This document shows positions 46,285 through 55,645 of a stretch of DNA of 64,000 nt, piece by piece (within the stretch, counting starts at the first letter, position 1; each line of letters begins with the position of its first letter). The DNA is from Acidimicrobiaceae bacterium (GTDB taxonomy: Bacteria > Actinomycetota > Acidimicrobiia > Acidimicrobiales > RAAP-2): assembly GCA_003155135.1 (NCBI GenBank), contig PMFN01000031.1, positions 62,001-126,000 on the forward strand, given 5' to 3'. The notes beneath the pieces are model-generated. The model was not told the origin of the DNA. It worked only from the letters and a program-made list of their open reading frames with translations, and searched no databases. A program made the position numbers and the translations under genes.

Positions 46285-46731
46285 GTGTCCGACGTCTCGT
46301 TCTCACACTTCGGCATCTGCGTGTCCGATCTCGAATCGTCCGTACGCTTCTACACCGAAGGTCTCGGCTTCGAGGTGGCAGAGTCCCACCGGATCGGCTC
46401 GGAGTTCGCCGCACTGATGGAGCTCGAGCATGTCGAGCTGTGCTCCCAGTTCATCCGGGGTCACGGCGTGAGCATCGAGCTCCTCTCCTTCAGCGTGCCC
46501 GAACCGGTGGGCCCGGCGTCCCGGCGGCCGATCAACCAGCTCGGCCTCACTCATCTCTCCCTTCGAGTCGCCGACGTGGCAGCCACCGCAGCGGCCATCG
46601 CGGCGCTCGGCGGCGAGGTGGTCGAGGGGACCCGCACGACGATGGCGTTCGGCGACACCGATCTCGAGTTCGTCTACTGCACCGATCCTGACGGGGTTCG
46701 TATCGAACTGATGGACCTCGGCCCCTGCTAG
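46285..46731 (+). CDS. VOC (glyoxalase/methylmalonyl-CoA epimerase-like) protein
   Basis: The 148-aa vicinal-oxygen-chelate protein has two beta-alpha-beta-beta-beta modules: [24 protein letters not shown] with a metal-binding His, and [22 protein letters not shown] with ELMD near the end. It may be a methylmalonyl-CoA epimerase, as it is divergent from a methylmalonyl-CoA mutase subunit. The fit is not specific enough to exclude a glyoxalase or dioxygenase. GTG 46285 is preceded by a G-rich GGGGGG site. Confidence 0.8.
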   Translation: MSDVSFSHFGICVSDLESSVRFYTEGLGFEVAESHRIGSEFAALMELEHVELCSQFIRGHGVSIELLSFSVPEPVGPASRRPINQLGLTHLSLRVADVAATAAAIAALGGEVVEGTRTTMAFGDTDLEFVYCTDPDGVRIELMDLGPC

Positions 46732-46773
46732 GCCCTACTGCCGGCTTCGACGGGTCGTGTGCAAAGCTCGGGC

Positions 46774-47151
46774 ATGGCCGAGACCCGGAAATTCTCGTTC
46801 AAGTACGGATCGCTCCGCTGGCTGCTGAAGGGGATCGGGATGGGGCCGCGCCACTCCTACATCGAGGTTTCCGACGACGAGGTCCACGTGGTGATGGGCT
46901 GGGCCTTCCGGGCCCGGATCCCGCGCTCGGCGGTGGCCTCGGTCGGGCCGATCGAAGGACGCGTCGTCAGCATCGGCGTCCACGGGTGGGGAGGGGTCTG
47001 GCTGGTCAACGGCGCGGGCACCGACATCGTTTCCGTCAAGCTCAAGTCCGTCCAGCACGCGGTGATGACGGGCGTCACCGTCAAGCTGCGAGAGCTCCAG
47101 GTCGGCGTCGACGACCCCGAGGGCCTCATGAAGGCACTCGCGCCCTCCTGA
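46774..47151 (+). CDS. Conserved hypothetical protein, PH-like
   Basis: The 125-aa protein begins MAETRKFSFKYGSLRWLLKGIG and continues through beta-rich sequence (YIEVSDDEVHVVMGWAFRAR, IPRSAVASVGPIEGRVVSIG) that suggests a bacterial PH-like barrel. Homologues of this kind are common as uncharacterised proteins in mycobacteria and relatives. No signal peptide or membrane segment. It lies 42 bp after the VOC gene on the same strand. No function can be given. Confidence 0.7.
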   Translation: MAETRKFSFKYGSLRWLLKGIGMGPRHSYIEVSDDEVHVVMGWAFRARIPRSAVASVGPIEGRVVSIGVHGWGGVWLVNGAGTDIVSVKLKSVQHAVMTGVTVKLRELQVGVDDPEGLMKALAPS

Positions 47152-47246
47152 TCAACGAGGAGCGACCGCGCAGCGACAGCCCCGCGGAGCGCGTGAGGGT
47201 ACCGGTCGACGTCGCAGGAGAGCTGTGCCCCGAACGGGATCCGGCC

Positions 47247-48407
47247 TCAGTGGGTCGCGTGGGGCATGCAGAGATCGTCGTACTCGGCGATCACGATCTC
47301 ACCGGCGTTCTCGCCACACGCCGGGCACTGCGGGTCCCGGCGCACCTTGAAGGTGCGGAACGACTCGTCGAGTGCATCGAAGGCAAGCAGGCGGCCGACC
47401 AGCGGCTCGCCCAAGCCGAGGAGCATCTTGATCGCCTCGAGGGCCTGGATCGAGCCGACGATGCCGGGCAGCACGCCGAGCACGCCTGCCTCCGAGCACG
47501 ACGGCGCCAGCTCGGCCGGGGGTGGCTCGGGGATCATGCAGCGGTAGCACGGGCCGATGTACGGGTCGAAGACCGTGACCTGTCCCTCGAAGCGGAAGAT
47601 CGAACCGTGGACGACCGGGATCCGCTTCAGGAGCGACGCATCGTTGACCAGATAGCGGGTCGGGAAGTTGTCCGTGCCGTCGACGATCACGTCGTAGCCG
47701 TCGATGATGTCGAGCACGTTGTCGGCACCGAGGCGCACGTCGTAGGTGGCCACGTCGACGTCGGGGTTCATGGCCGTCAGCGTCTTCTTGGCGGAGTCGA
47801 CCTTGCGGTCGCCGATGCGCTCCATGTTGTGGAGGATCTGGCGCTGGAGGTTGGAGGCGTCGACCACGTCCATGTCGATGATGCCGATGGTGCCCACGCC
47901 GGCGGCGGCGAGGTAGAGGGCGGCGGGCGAACCAAGTCCGCCGGCGCCGAGGAGCAGCACCTTCGAGTCGAGCAGCTTCTGCTGGCCGCTCTCGCCCACC
48001 TCGGGCAGGAGCAGGTGGCGCTGGTAGCGGTTGCGCTGCTCGGGGGTGAGGGTCCGGGGCGTGGACCAGGGCTTGCCTTTGTCCTTCCAGACGTTGAACC
48101 CGCCGATCAGGGAGACCACGTCGGTGTAGCCAAGCTCCCCCATGGTCTTGGTCGCGAATGCCGAGCGGACTCCGCCTGCGCAGTAGACGACCACAGGGGC
48201 CGACTTGTCGAGCAGTTTGCCCTCGACCTGAAACTCGAGGTTTCCCCTCGGGAGGTGCACCGCTCCTGGCACCGCACCCTGTTCGTACTCGTCGGGCTCG
48301 CGCACGTCGAGGAAGATGGCGCGCCCCAACTCGGCCTCGGCCTGGTCGGCGTCCACCTCACGGATGGAAGACTTGGCGTCGTTGAGCAGCTCTCGTGGTG
48401 TGGGCAC
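47247..48407 (-). CDS. Rhodanese-MoeB fusion (ThiF/E1-like adenylyltransferase)
   Basis: Residues ~15-100 form a rhodanese domain with FLDVREPDEYEQGAVPGAVH and catalytic Cys in YCAGGVRSAF. Residues ~115-386 form a MoeB/ThiF domain: RYQRHLLLPEVGESGQQKL, the ATP loop LLGAGGLGSPAALYLAAAG, the YRCMIPEPPP and CPACGE zinc pairs. Such enzymes adenylate and thiocarboxylate small sulfur carriers (MoaD, ThiS, CysO). In actinobacterial MoeZ the rhodanese is at the C-terminus; here it is N-terminal, as in some proteobacterial enzymes. GTG 48407 has GGAGG at the right distance. Confidence 0.9.
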   Translation of the reverse strand: MPTPRELLNDAKSSIREVDADQAEAELGRAIFLDVREPDEYEQGAVPGAVHLPRGNLEFQVEGKLLDKSAPVVVYCAGGVRSAFATKTMGELGYTDVVSLIGGFNVWKDKGKPWSTPRTLTPEQRNRYQRHLLLPEVGESGQQKLLDSKVLLLGAGGLGSPAALYLAAAGVGTIGIIDMDVVDASNLQRQILHNMERIGDRKVDSAKKTLTAMNPDVDVATYDVRLGADNVLDIIDGYDVIVDGTDNFPTRYLVNDASLLKRIPVVHGSIFRFEGQVTVFDPYIGPCYRCMIPEPPPAELAPSCSEAGVLGVLPGIVGSIQALEAIKMLLGLGEPLVGRLLAFDALDESFRTFKVRRDPQCPACGENAGEIVIAEYDDLCMPHATH

Positions 48408-48515
48408 CGTCACCTCCGTGTGTCGCAGAGCCTTTGTACAGGAGTAAAACCCTACCAGGAGGGTCGACATTCCCGACAAGCCCGGAAGGGTCCGGCGTGG
48501 CCAGGAGAGGGGTGG

Positions 48516-49139
48516 GTGGTGGAGTTCTCCGAGGTGCTGCGGCGCCGCCACATGGTTCGCAGCTTCGAGGCGGGACCGCTCGACGACGGACTGGTCCGGG
48601 GCCTCTTCGAGCCCGCGCTCCGAGCGCCAAGTGCCGGCAACACGGCGGGCACGGCGTGGGTCGTGCTCGAAGGCGCCGAGCGTGCGCGCTACTGGGAACT
48701 CGCCACGACCGAGGAATGGCAAACACGCTCGAGGCGCTTCGAGGGGCTCTCCCGCGCGCCGGTCGTCGCCCTCTCCCTGGCATCACCTGCGGCCTACGTC
48801 GAGCGCTACAGCGAGCCCGACAAGGCGCCCTCGGGGCTGGGCGACACCGGCTCGGGCGGCGGCGGCCCCGAGGCCTGGCCCGTCCCCTACTGGTTCGGCG
48901 ACGCCGCCTTCGCCACCATGGGCGTCCTACTCGCCGCCACCGACGCGGGGTTGGGTGCGGCGTTCCTCGGCAACTTCCGCCACGAGCACGAGCTCCTCGC
49001 CGCCTTCGGGGTGCCGCCGCACTGGCGCCTCTTCGGCACCGTCCTCTTGGGGCGCCCCGACGGCGGCGATCACCGCTCCGCCTCGCTTGACCGGGAGCGC
49101 CCAGCCTTCGACGAGGTGGTCCGGCGCCAAGGGTGGTGA
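48516..49139 (+). CDS. Nitroreductase-family FMN protein
   Basis: The 207-aa protein matches the nitroreductase fold: RRRHMVRSFEAGPLDDGLV at the N-terminus (FMN phosphate-binding Arg), APSAGNTAGTAWVVLEG, WFGDAAFATMGVLLAATDAGLGAAFLG, and FGTVLLGRPDG near the C-terminus. Substrate unknown; many homologues are NAD(P)H-dependent oxidoreductases or F420-related. It is divergent from the MoeB-type gene. Two consecutive GTGs (48516, 48519) follow AGGAGAGG. Confidence 0.85.
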   Translation: MVEFSEVLRRRHMVRSFEAGPLDDGLVRGLFEPALRAPSAGNTAGTAWVVLEGAERARYWELATTEEWQTRSRRFEGLSRAPVVALSLASPAAYVERYSEPDKAPSGLGDTGSGGGGPEAWPVPYWFGDAAFATMGVLLAATDAGLGAAFLGNFRHEHELLAAFGVPPHWRLFGTVLLGRPDGGDHRSASLDRERPAFDEVVRRQGW

Positions 49140-49312
49140 GTCAGCCGTCGGTACCCGGCGCAGGGTGATTGCGCCCGAAACGACGTAAGGGCCGTTCGGC
49201 GCGACGGCGATCCGGCACTCCACCTCTGGCGCTTGCGCCACTGGCACCTCCCTCCCTCGACGCCCGGACGCAGACGTGGCGTCCGTCGTCCACAAGCTGG
49301 GGTGTCGGGTGT

Positions 49313-50809
49313 CTAGAAGGTGTCGAGGTACTCGAGCAGTGCCCGCAGCGAGAAGGCGGTGCCGCCCTTGGGCAGGTAGCCGCCCGATTCGGCGGCTCGG
49401 GCCGGCCCGGCGATGTCGAGGTGGGCCCAGCGTGTCTCGCCAACGAAGCGCTCGAGCAGCAGGGCAGCGGCGATCGCTCCCGCCTGCCCAGGTTTGCCCA
49501 TGTTCTTCATGTCGGCGATGTCCGAGTCGATGTGGTCCCGGTAGGCCTCGGCCAGGGGCAGCGGCCAGAGCGCCTCGCCGGCACGTGCCCCGGCTCCTTC
49601 GAGCGCGTCGCGCAGCTCGGGGTCATTGCTGAAGAGGGCGCCGATCGAGCCGCCGAGGGCGACCACCGCCGCACCCGTGAGGGTGGCCACGTCGATGATG
49701 GCGGTCGGCCCCATCTCGGCTGCCAGCGCCAGCCCGTCGGCCAGCACCAGGCGACCCTCGGCGTCGGTGTTGAGGACCTCGATGCTCTGGCCGTCCCTCG
49801 TGATGAGCACGTCGCCCGGCTTGATCGCCGCGTCGCCCGGCATGTTCTCGGTGATCGGGGCGATCGCCGTCACCCTCGCGCCCACACCGAGTGCGGCGGC
49901 GGCTCCGAGGGCGCCGAGGACGATGGCCGCCCCCGACATGTCGGTCTTCATGGTTGTCATGCCCTCAGCGGTCTTGAGCGACAGCCCGCCCGAGTCGAAG
50001 GTGATGCCCTTGCCCACGAGCACGATGTGGGCCGGCTCGCCGCTGGCGTCGGGCGGCACGTAGTCGGCGCGCACCAGCCGGGGCGGCTGCACCGAGCCGC
50101 GCGCCACGCCGAGCAGGCCCCCGAGGCGCTCGGCCACGATCCGCTCCTCGTCCCACACCTCGACGGTCACGCCCGGTGCCCCATCGAGAAACTCGATCGC
50201 CGCGTCGGCGAGCTGGCGCGGGTTGAGGTCGCTCGGCGGCCGGTTGACCAGGTCCCGAGCGAAGACAACCGCGGCACACAGCGCCCGGGCGCGCCCGATG
50301 CCCTCGTCGAGCGACGCCTCGTCCTCCCCGGGCGCGAGCAGCACCAGACGCTCGGGTCCGGGCGACTTTGGTGTGCGCTGGTACTCCTCGAACCGATAGG
50401 CGGCCAAGAGCGCACCAGTAGCGACCGCCTCAGCGTTGCGCTGCGTGCCCCCCTCCTCCTCGGCAGCCGGCAGTACGAAGGCGACGCTCGACCCGCTACC
50501 TGCGGCGCGCACGGCCGCCGCGCCGGCCCGGCGCCACGTCTCGGCGTCTGCCGAGGCACGCACACCGGTGCCCACGAGCACCACCGTCGCGTCCTGGCCG
50601 CTGGTCAGCACCAGCGAATCGCCGACCTTGGCGGCGAAGCCTCGTCGTGCGAGGAGGGCCGGGTCAGGCGCCTCGAAGGACTCAACCACGTCGTTCGTGC
50701 CCGGCCACGGCTCGGGGCCGTCTATTCCCGCCGCCATAGGCAGGCAGATCGTGGTGGCGGCCCCGGCGCCGTCGGCCGGGCCGCTCTCGACGATGAGGGT
50801 GGATGGCAT
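49313..50809 (-). CDS. pepA: Leucyl aminopeptidase (M17)
   Basis: The 498-aa cytosolic aminopeptidase has an N-terminal alpha/beta domain and the M17 catalytic domain with GKGITFDSGGLSLKTAEGM, TDMSGAAIVLGAL and the signature NTDAEGRLVLADGL, which together bind two zinc ions. The C-terminal end GGYLPKGGTAFSLRALLEYL is typical. It starts directly after the adenosyltransferase gene with no intergenic base, so the pair should be co-transcribed, though a functional link is not obvious. Confidence 0.95.
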   Translation of the reverse strand: MPSTLIVESGPADGAGAATTICLPMAAGIDGPEPWPGTNDVVESFEAPDPALLARRGFAAKVGDSLVLTSGQDATVVLVGTGVRASADAETWRRAGAAAVRAAGSGSSVAFVLPAAEEEGGTQRNAEAVATGALLAAYRFEEYQRTPKSPGPERLVLLAPGEDEASLDEGIGRARALCAAVVFARDLVNRPPSDLNPRQLADAAIEFLDGAPGVTVEVWDEERIVAERLGGLLGVARGSVQPPRLVRADYVPPDASGEPAHIVLVGKGITFDSGGLSLKTAEGMTTMKTDMSGAAIVLGALGAAAALGVGARVTAIAPITENMPGDAAIKPGDVLITRDGQSIEVLNTDAEGRLVLADGLALAAEMGPTAIIDVATLTGAAVVALGGSIGALFSNDPELRDALEGAGARAGEALWPLPLAEAYRDHIDSDIADMKNMGKPGQAGAIAAALLLERFVGETRWAHLDIAGPARAAESGGYLPKGGTAFSLRALLEYLDTF

Positions 50810-51406
50810 CTAGGGCTCCTCTGTCGGTGTCGGTTCGCGTGCGGCGGGGTCGGCTTCGGCTGCGTCGACGGCCGAGCGGACGGTGAGGTGCTCCTCACCC
50901 TCCTGCCAGCGCGCCATCGTCCACACCAGGTCCGAGAGGCGGTTCAGGTACGGGCCGACCTCGGAGCCCTCGACGTGGCCGGCGACGAGCAGTCGCTCGG
51001 CGCGCCGCACCACGGTGCGGGCCACGTCGAGGGCGGCCGAGACCCGGTTCGAGCCGGGCACGACGAATTCCTTCGGCATCTCGAAGCGCGCGGAGAGGGC
51101 GTCCAGCGTGGACTCAAGGGCCGTGACCATGTCCTTGGTCACCAGGCTGGTGCCGGGGACCAACTTGTGCCGGTTGGGGGCGGCGGTCGCCACCTCGGCC
51201 ATCAGCACCCACAGGTCGCGTTCGAGGCCCACCAGCAGCACATCGAGCTCCGACCCCGCCTGGGCCTCTGCTCGGGCGACCCCGAGGGCCGCCTGGGCCT
51301 CATCCACCGCGCCGTTGGCTTCGATGACCGCATCGTCCTTGCGCACCCGGCCGCCGTAGAGGAGCCCGGTCGTCCCGTCGTCACCCTTGCGGGTATAGAT
51401 GCGCAC
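50810..51406 (-). CDS. Cob(I)alamin adenosyltransferase, PduO type
   Basis: This enzyme makes adenosylcobalamin, the cofactor of methylmalonyl-CoA mutase, from cob(I)alamin and ATP. The 198-aa helical protein shows RIYTRKGDDGTTGLLYGGR, GAVDEAQAALGVARAE, and the ATP-binding end FVVPGSNRVSAALDVARTVVRRAER (about residues 115-140). GTG 51406 gives the normal N-terminus; ATG 51445 would add 13 residues and reach the metH start. The gene is divergent from metH with a 44-bp gap. Confidence 0.95.
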   Translation of the reverse strand: MRIYTRKGDDGTTGLLYGGRVRKDDAVIEANGAVDEAQAALGVARAEAQAGSELDVLLVGLERDLWVLMAEVATAAPNRHKLVPGTSLVTKDMVTALESTLDALSARFEMPKEFVVPGSNRVSAALDVARTVVRRAERLLVAGHVEGSEVGPYLNRLSDLVWTMARWQEGEEHLTVRSAVDAAEADPAAREPTPTEEP

Positions 51407-51450
51407 GACCGCGGATGTTACTGGTCGTCCGCCGGTAGCCTTCATTGATC

Positions 51451-54400
51451 ATGTCGACACCCGCCGCACTGCTCGGACGTCTGGATCCGGGCACCTCGCC
51501 GTACCTGCGCGCCCTCGCCGAGCGCGTCCTCGTCTTCGACGGCGCCACCGGCACCAACCTGCAGCTGGCTGACCTCGGACCCGACGACTTCGGTGGCCCG
51601 GAGCTCGAGGGGTGCAACGAGATCCTCGTGGCGACGCGCCCCGATGTGATCGAGACCCTCCACCGCTCGTTCCTCGACGTCGGCGTCGACGTGATCGAGA
51701 CCGACAGCTTCGGCTCGTTCTCCCTGGTACTTGCCGAGTACGACCTGGCCGAGCGCGCCCACGAGCTCAACGTGACCGCCGCGACCCTGGCCCGGCGCCT
51801 GGCCGACGAGTACTCGACGCCGGACCGGCCGAAATTCGTCGCCGGGTCGATGGGGCCGGGCACCAAGTTCCCCACCCTCGGCCAGACGTCGTTCGCCACC
51901 TTGCGCGACTCCTACGAAGAGCAGGCAGCCGGCCTGCTCGAAGGCGGCGTCGACCTGCTGATCATCGAGACGGTGTTCGACCTGCTCGGCGCCAAGGCAG
52001 CCATCGGTGCGGCACGTCGCGCCATGGTGGCTGTAGGGCGCCAGGTCCCGCTCCAGGTCCAGGTGACCGTCGAGCTCACGGGCCGCATGCTGCCCGGCAC
52101 CGAGATCGCGGCCGCCCTCACCGCGCTCGACGCAATGCAGGTCGACGTGATCGGCCTCAACTGCGCCACCGGCCCGGTTGAGATGGGCGAGCCGCTCCGA
52201 CACCTCGCTGCCCACAGCCGGGTGCCCATCTCGTGCTTGCCCAACGCCGGGCTGCCGTCGGTGGTCGACGGCAAGATGCACTACGACCTGACGGCCGACC
52301 AGCTGGCCGAGCACCTGCACCGCTTCGTGACCGAGCATGGCGTGCGGGCCATCGGCGGGTGCTGCGGGACGACCCCCGCCCACCTCGCCGCCGTCGTCGA
52401 GCGGTGCGCGGACGCCACCCCGGCCCCTCGCCAGCCGGAGTTCGAGCCGGCTGCCTCGTCCATCTACACCGCCGTCGGGTTCAAGCAGGACACCTCGTTC
52501 CTGGTGGTCGGCGAGCGCACCAACGCCAACGGCTCAAAGCGGTTCCGCGAGGCCATGCTCGAGGGCGATTGGGACACCACCGTCGGCATGGCCCGCGACC
52601 AGATCAAAGAGGGCAGCCACGTCATCGACGTGTGCGTGGACTACACCGGCGCCGACGGCGTCGGCGACATGACCGAAGTGGCGAGCAGGTTCGCCACCCA
52701 GTCGTCGGCCCCCCTCATGGTCGACACAACCGAAGGGCCCGTGGCCGAAGCCGCCCTCCAGTGGCTCGGCGGTCGGCCCATCTTGAACTCGGTGAACTTG
52801 GAGGAGGGCGACGCCCCGGGCACCCGGCTCGACACCTTCTTGACCCTCGCCCGCCAGTACGGGTCGGCGGTCGTGTGCACCTGCATCGACGAGGAGGGCC
52901 AGGCCCGCACGGCCGAGTGGAAGCTGCGGGCCGCGCGCGCCATCTACGACGTGGCCGTGAACCGCTACGGCCTCGAGCCCGGCGACCTCCTCTTCGACCC
53001 CCTCGCCCTGCCGCTCTCGACCGGCATGGAGGAGAGCCGCCACGACGGCATCGAGACCATCGAGGGCATCCGTGCGATCAAGCGCGAGCTGCCGGGCGTC
53101 TCGACCATCCTCGGGCTCTCCAACGTCTCGTTCGGCCTCAACCCGGCCGCCCGCCAGGTGCTCAACTCGGTGTTCCTCCACGAGTGCGTGGAAGCCGGCC
53201 TCGACGCGGCGATCGTGCACGCGTCAAAGATCCTGCCGCTGTCGCGCATCGACGAGCATGCCCGTGAGGTGTGCCTCGACCTCGTCTACGACCGGCGCCG
53301 GGAGGGCTACGACCCGCTCTCGGAGCTCCTCAGGATCTACGAGGGGGCCTCGGCCACCGCGTCCGAGCCCGACGAGCACCTCGACTGGCCGGTGGAGCGC
53401 CGGCTCGAGCAGCGCATCATCGACGGCAACCGAAACGGGCTCGAGGCCGACCTCGACCAGGCGATGGCCGATGGCCACGAGCCCCTGGCCATCGTGAACG
53501 ATTTCCTCCTGGCCGGCATGAAAACGGTGGGCGAGCTCTTCGCATCGGGCGAGATGCAGCTGCCGTTCGTCCTCGGCTCCGCTGAGACCATGAAGGCGGC
53601 GGTCGCCCACCTCGAGCCCCACATGGAGAAGGACGACCAGGGCGGCAAGGGCACCGTCGTGCTGGCGACGGTGAAGGGCGATGTCCACGACATCGGCAAG
53701 AATCTCGTCGACATCATCTTCACCAACAACGGCTACGAGGTGGTCAACCTCGGCATCAAGGTCGGGGTGGCCGAGATGATCAACGCGGTCGAAGAGCACC
53801 AGGCCGACGCCCTCGGCATGAGCGGGCTCCTGGTCAAGTCCACGCTCATCATGCGCGAGAATTTAGAAGAGCTCAACCAGCGCGGCCTCGCAGAGGTGCC
53901 GGTCCTCCTCGGTGGCGCCGCACTCACCCGCACCTACGTCGAGCGAGACCTGCGCGGGGTCTACGAGGGCCGGCTCTTCTACGGCCGCGACGCCTTCGAG
54001 GGGCTGCGCACGATGGACCGCCTCGTCGAGCTGCGCAAGAGCGGTCAGGAGGACCCGGCGTTCGGGCGGGAAATCTCCGAGCGCGCCGTGCCGCGCCGCA
54101 GTCGCCTCGACGAGCCGGCCCCCGCCCCGCCCGGGTCGCCGTCGCGCTCGCCCGAGATCTCGACCGACAACCCCCTGTTCCCGCCGCCGTTCATGGGCAG
54201 CCGGGTGGCCAAGGGCATCGCCATCGACGACATCGCCGAGTACCTGAACCTGACCTCCCTGTTCCGCAATCAGTGGGGCTTTCGTCCCGACAAGGAGGTG
54301 GGTGAGGACGACGAGGCGTTCAAGACGCGGGTGAAAGCCGTGCTGCGCGAGGAGATGGGCAAGGCGAAGGAGGCAGACCTCCTCGTGCCCCAGGTGGTCT

Positions 54401-54966
54401 GGGGTCACTTCCCGGCCAACGCCGAGGGCAATGACCTGGTCATCTACAAGGACGACTCGCGCGGTTCCGAGTGGCTGCGCTTCACGTTCCCACGCCAGAA
54501 CAAGGAGCCCTTCTACTGCATCTCGGACTTCTTCCGACCCGCGGACAGCGGTGAGGGCGACTGGGCGTCGTTCCAACTGGTCACCATGGGCTCGCGCATC
54601 TCCGAGGGGACCGCACGGCTCTTCGCCGCCGACGAGTACCAGCAGTATCTCTACCTCCACGGCCTCGGCGTCGAGATGGCCGAGGCCCTGGCCGAGTACT
54701 GGCACCGCCGCATCCGCGAGGAACTGGGCTTCGCCGACGAGGACGGACCGAACCTGACCGGGCTCTTTCGCCAGCAGTACCGCGGGGGGCGGTACTCGTG
54801 GGGCTACCCTGCGTGCCCCGATCTCACCGACAACGCAAAGGTGGTCGAGCTGTTGGGCGGCGACCGCATCGGGGTCGAGGTGTCCGAAGGCTTCCAACTC
54901 CATCCCGAGCAGACCACCGACGCCATCATCTGCCACCACCCGAAGGCCAAGTACTTCATCGCCTGA
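51451..54966 (+). CDS. metH: Cobalamin-dependent methionine synthase
   Basis: MetH methylates homocysteine using methyl-cobalamin and 5-methyltetrahydrofolate. The 1171-aa protein has four domains in order. The homocysteine domain binds zinc through Cys in GLNCATG and GGCCGTTP. The pterin domain contains VVGERTNANGSKRFREAM. The B12 domain has GDVHDIGKN with the lower-axial His. The C-terminal S-adenosylmethionine reactivation domain contains RYSWGYPACPDL. All parts are intact. ATG 51451 is preferred over an upstream TTG. Only 44 bp precede it, too short for a B12 riboswitch. Confidence 0.97.
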   Translation: MSTPAALLGRLDPGTSPYLRALAERVLVFDGATGTNLQLADLGPDDFGGPELEGCNEILVATRPDVIETLHRSFLDVGVDVIETDSFGSFSLVLAEYDLAERAHELNVTAATLARRLADEYSTPDRPKFVAGSMGPGTKFPTLGQTSFATLRDSYEEQAAGLLEGGVDLLIIETVFDLLGAKAAIGAARRAMVAVGRQVPLQVQVTVELTGRMLPGTEIAAALTALDAMQVDVIGLNCATGPVEMGEPLRHLAAHSRVPISCLPNAGLPSVVDGKMHYDLTADQLAEHLHRFVTEHGVRAIGGCCGTTPAHLAAVVERCADATPAPRQPEFEPAASSIYTAVGFKQDTSFLVVGERTNANGSKRFREAMLEGDWDTTVGMARDQIKEGSHVIDVCVDYTGADGVGDMTEVASRFATQSSAPLMVDTTEGPVAEAALQWLGGRPILNSVNLEEGDAPGTRLDTFLTLARQYGSAVVCTCIDEEGQARTAEWKLRAARAIYDVAVNRYGLEPGDLLFDPLALPLSTGMEESRHDGIETIEGIRAIKRELPGVSTILGLSNVSFGLNPAARQVLNSVFLHECVEAGLDAAIVHASKILPLSRIDEHAREVCLDLVYDRRREGYDPLSELLRIYEGASATASEPDEHLDWPVERRLEQRIIDGNRNGLEADLDQAMADGHEPLAIVNDFLLAGMKTVGELFASGEMQLPFVLGSAETMKAAVAHLEPHMEKDDQGGKGTVVLATVKGDVHDIGKNLVDIIFTNNGYEVVNLGIKVGVAEMINAVEEHQADALGMSGLLVKSTLIMRENLEELNQRGLAEVPVLLGGAALTRTYVERDLRGVYEGRLFYGRDAFEGLRTMDRLVELRKSGQEDPAFGREISERAVPRRSRLDEPAPAPPGSPSRSPEISTDNPLFPPPFMGSRVAKGIAIDDIAEYLNLTSLFRNQWGFRPDKEVGEDDEAFKTRVKAVLREEMGKAKEADLLVPQVVWGHFPANAEGNDLVIYKDDSRGSEWLRFTFPRQNKEPFYCISDFFRPADSGEGDWASFQLVTMGSRISEGTARLFAADEYQQYLYLHGLGVEMAEALAEYWHRRIREELGFADEDGPNLTGLFRQQYRGGRYSWGYPACPDLTDNAKVVELLGGDRIGVEVSEGFQLHPEQTTDAIICHHPKAKYFIA

Positions 54967-55089
54967 CCAGGGACAGAGCCCCCTCGGCCGGCACCGGGGG
55001 CGTACGGCGCCCGATCGGAGGGTCGGGGGCAGCGCGACCGGCGCCGAGGGTCGTTGATATTGGTGCCCGGCGACGCTACGTTGCCAGGC

Positions 55090-55590
55090 ATGCTCACTGT
55101 GCTTGCCGCCCTGTCCAGTACAACCAAGACGATCGAGTTCGTGATCATCGCCGTAGTCGTGCTGCTGTTGATCCTGACCATCGTTCTCTACGCGCGCAAG
55201 AACGCGCAGATGAAGAAAGCCAACGACGCGGCGATGGCCCCGAGCTCGTACTTCGCCGAGCAGCCGGCCGGCGCGCCGGCCCCAGTGGCCGCTCCCCCGG
55301 CACAGACGTTCGCCGCAGCCCAGCCCGACCCCTTCGCCGGCTTCGCCCCGGCCGCCCAGGCGCCCCAGCCTGCCTACGCCGCACCGGCGGCCCAGCAGCA
55401 GGCGCCCGCCTACCAGGGCCCCGCCGCTGCACCGGCACCGGCCCCCGCTCCGCCGGCACCTCCCGCCGCCCCGGTGGGCCCGCTCCCCGGGACGCCCGCC
55501 GGCTGGCTGCCGGACCCGAGCGGTGCACCCGACACGCTCCGCTACTGGGACGGCAACGCCTGGACGCAGCACGTGGCACAGCGCGGCTGA
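55090..55590 (+). CDS. Membrane-anchored Ala/Pro-rich DUF2510 protein
   Basis: The 166-aa protein has one N-terminal membrane helix (~15-37), a long Ala/Pro/Gln-rich disordered region (~55-130) and a C-terminal DUF2510 motif, PAGWLPDPSGAPDTLRYWDG then WTQHV. DUF2510 domains cap many actinobacterial membrane proteins and have no known activity. ATG 55090 is used; an upstream TTG would add 12 residues. A strong terminator follows. Confidence 0.8.
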   Translation: MLTVLAALSSTTKTIEFVIIAVVVLLLILTIVLYARKNAQMKKANDAAMAPSSYFAEQPAGAPAPVAAPPAQTFAAAQPDPFAGFAPAAQAPQPAYAAPAAQQQAPAYQGPAAAPAPAPAPPAPPAAPVGPLPGTPAGWLPDPSGAPDTLRYWDGNAWTQHVAQRG

Positions 55591-55611
55591 GCAGCCGTAC
55601 AGATTTCGTCC

Positions 55612-55640
55612 AACGACCCCGCTCGGAGAGCGGGGTCGTT
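55612..55640. terminator. Bidirectional terminator hairpin
   Basis: AACGACCCCGCTC (55612-55624) and GAGCGGGGTCGTT (55628-55640) form a perfect 13-bp stem with a 3-nt loop. It lies between the convergent DUF2510 gene (ending 55590) and the LipB-LipA gene (ending 55646). The A/T pairs at its foot give short T-runs in both directions, so it should terminate transcription from both sides. Confidence 0.85.
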
Positions 55641-55645
55641 GCGCG

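Noticed and set aside
51407-51450. Cobalamin riboswitch before metH
   Set aside because: The gap is 44 bp; the aptamer needs far more.
54967-55089. GC-rich complementary segments after metH
   Set aside because: Several overlapping pairings are possible and none clearly forms a single stable terminator.
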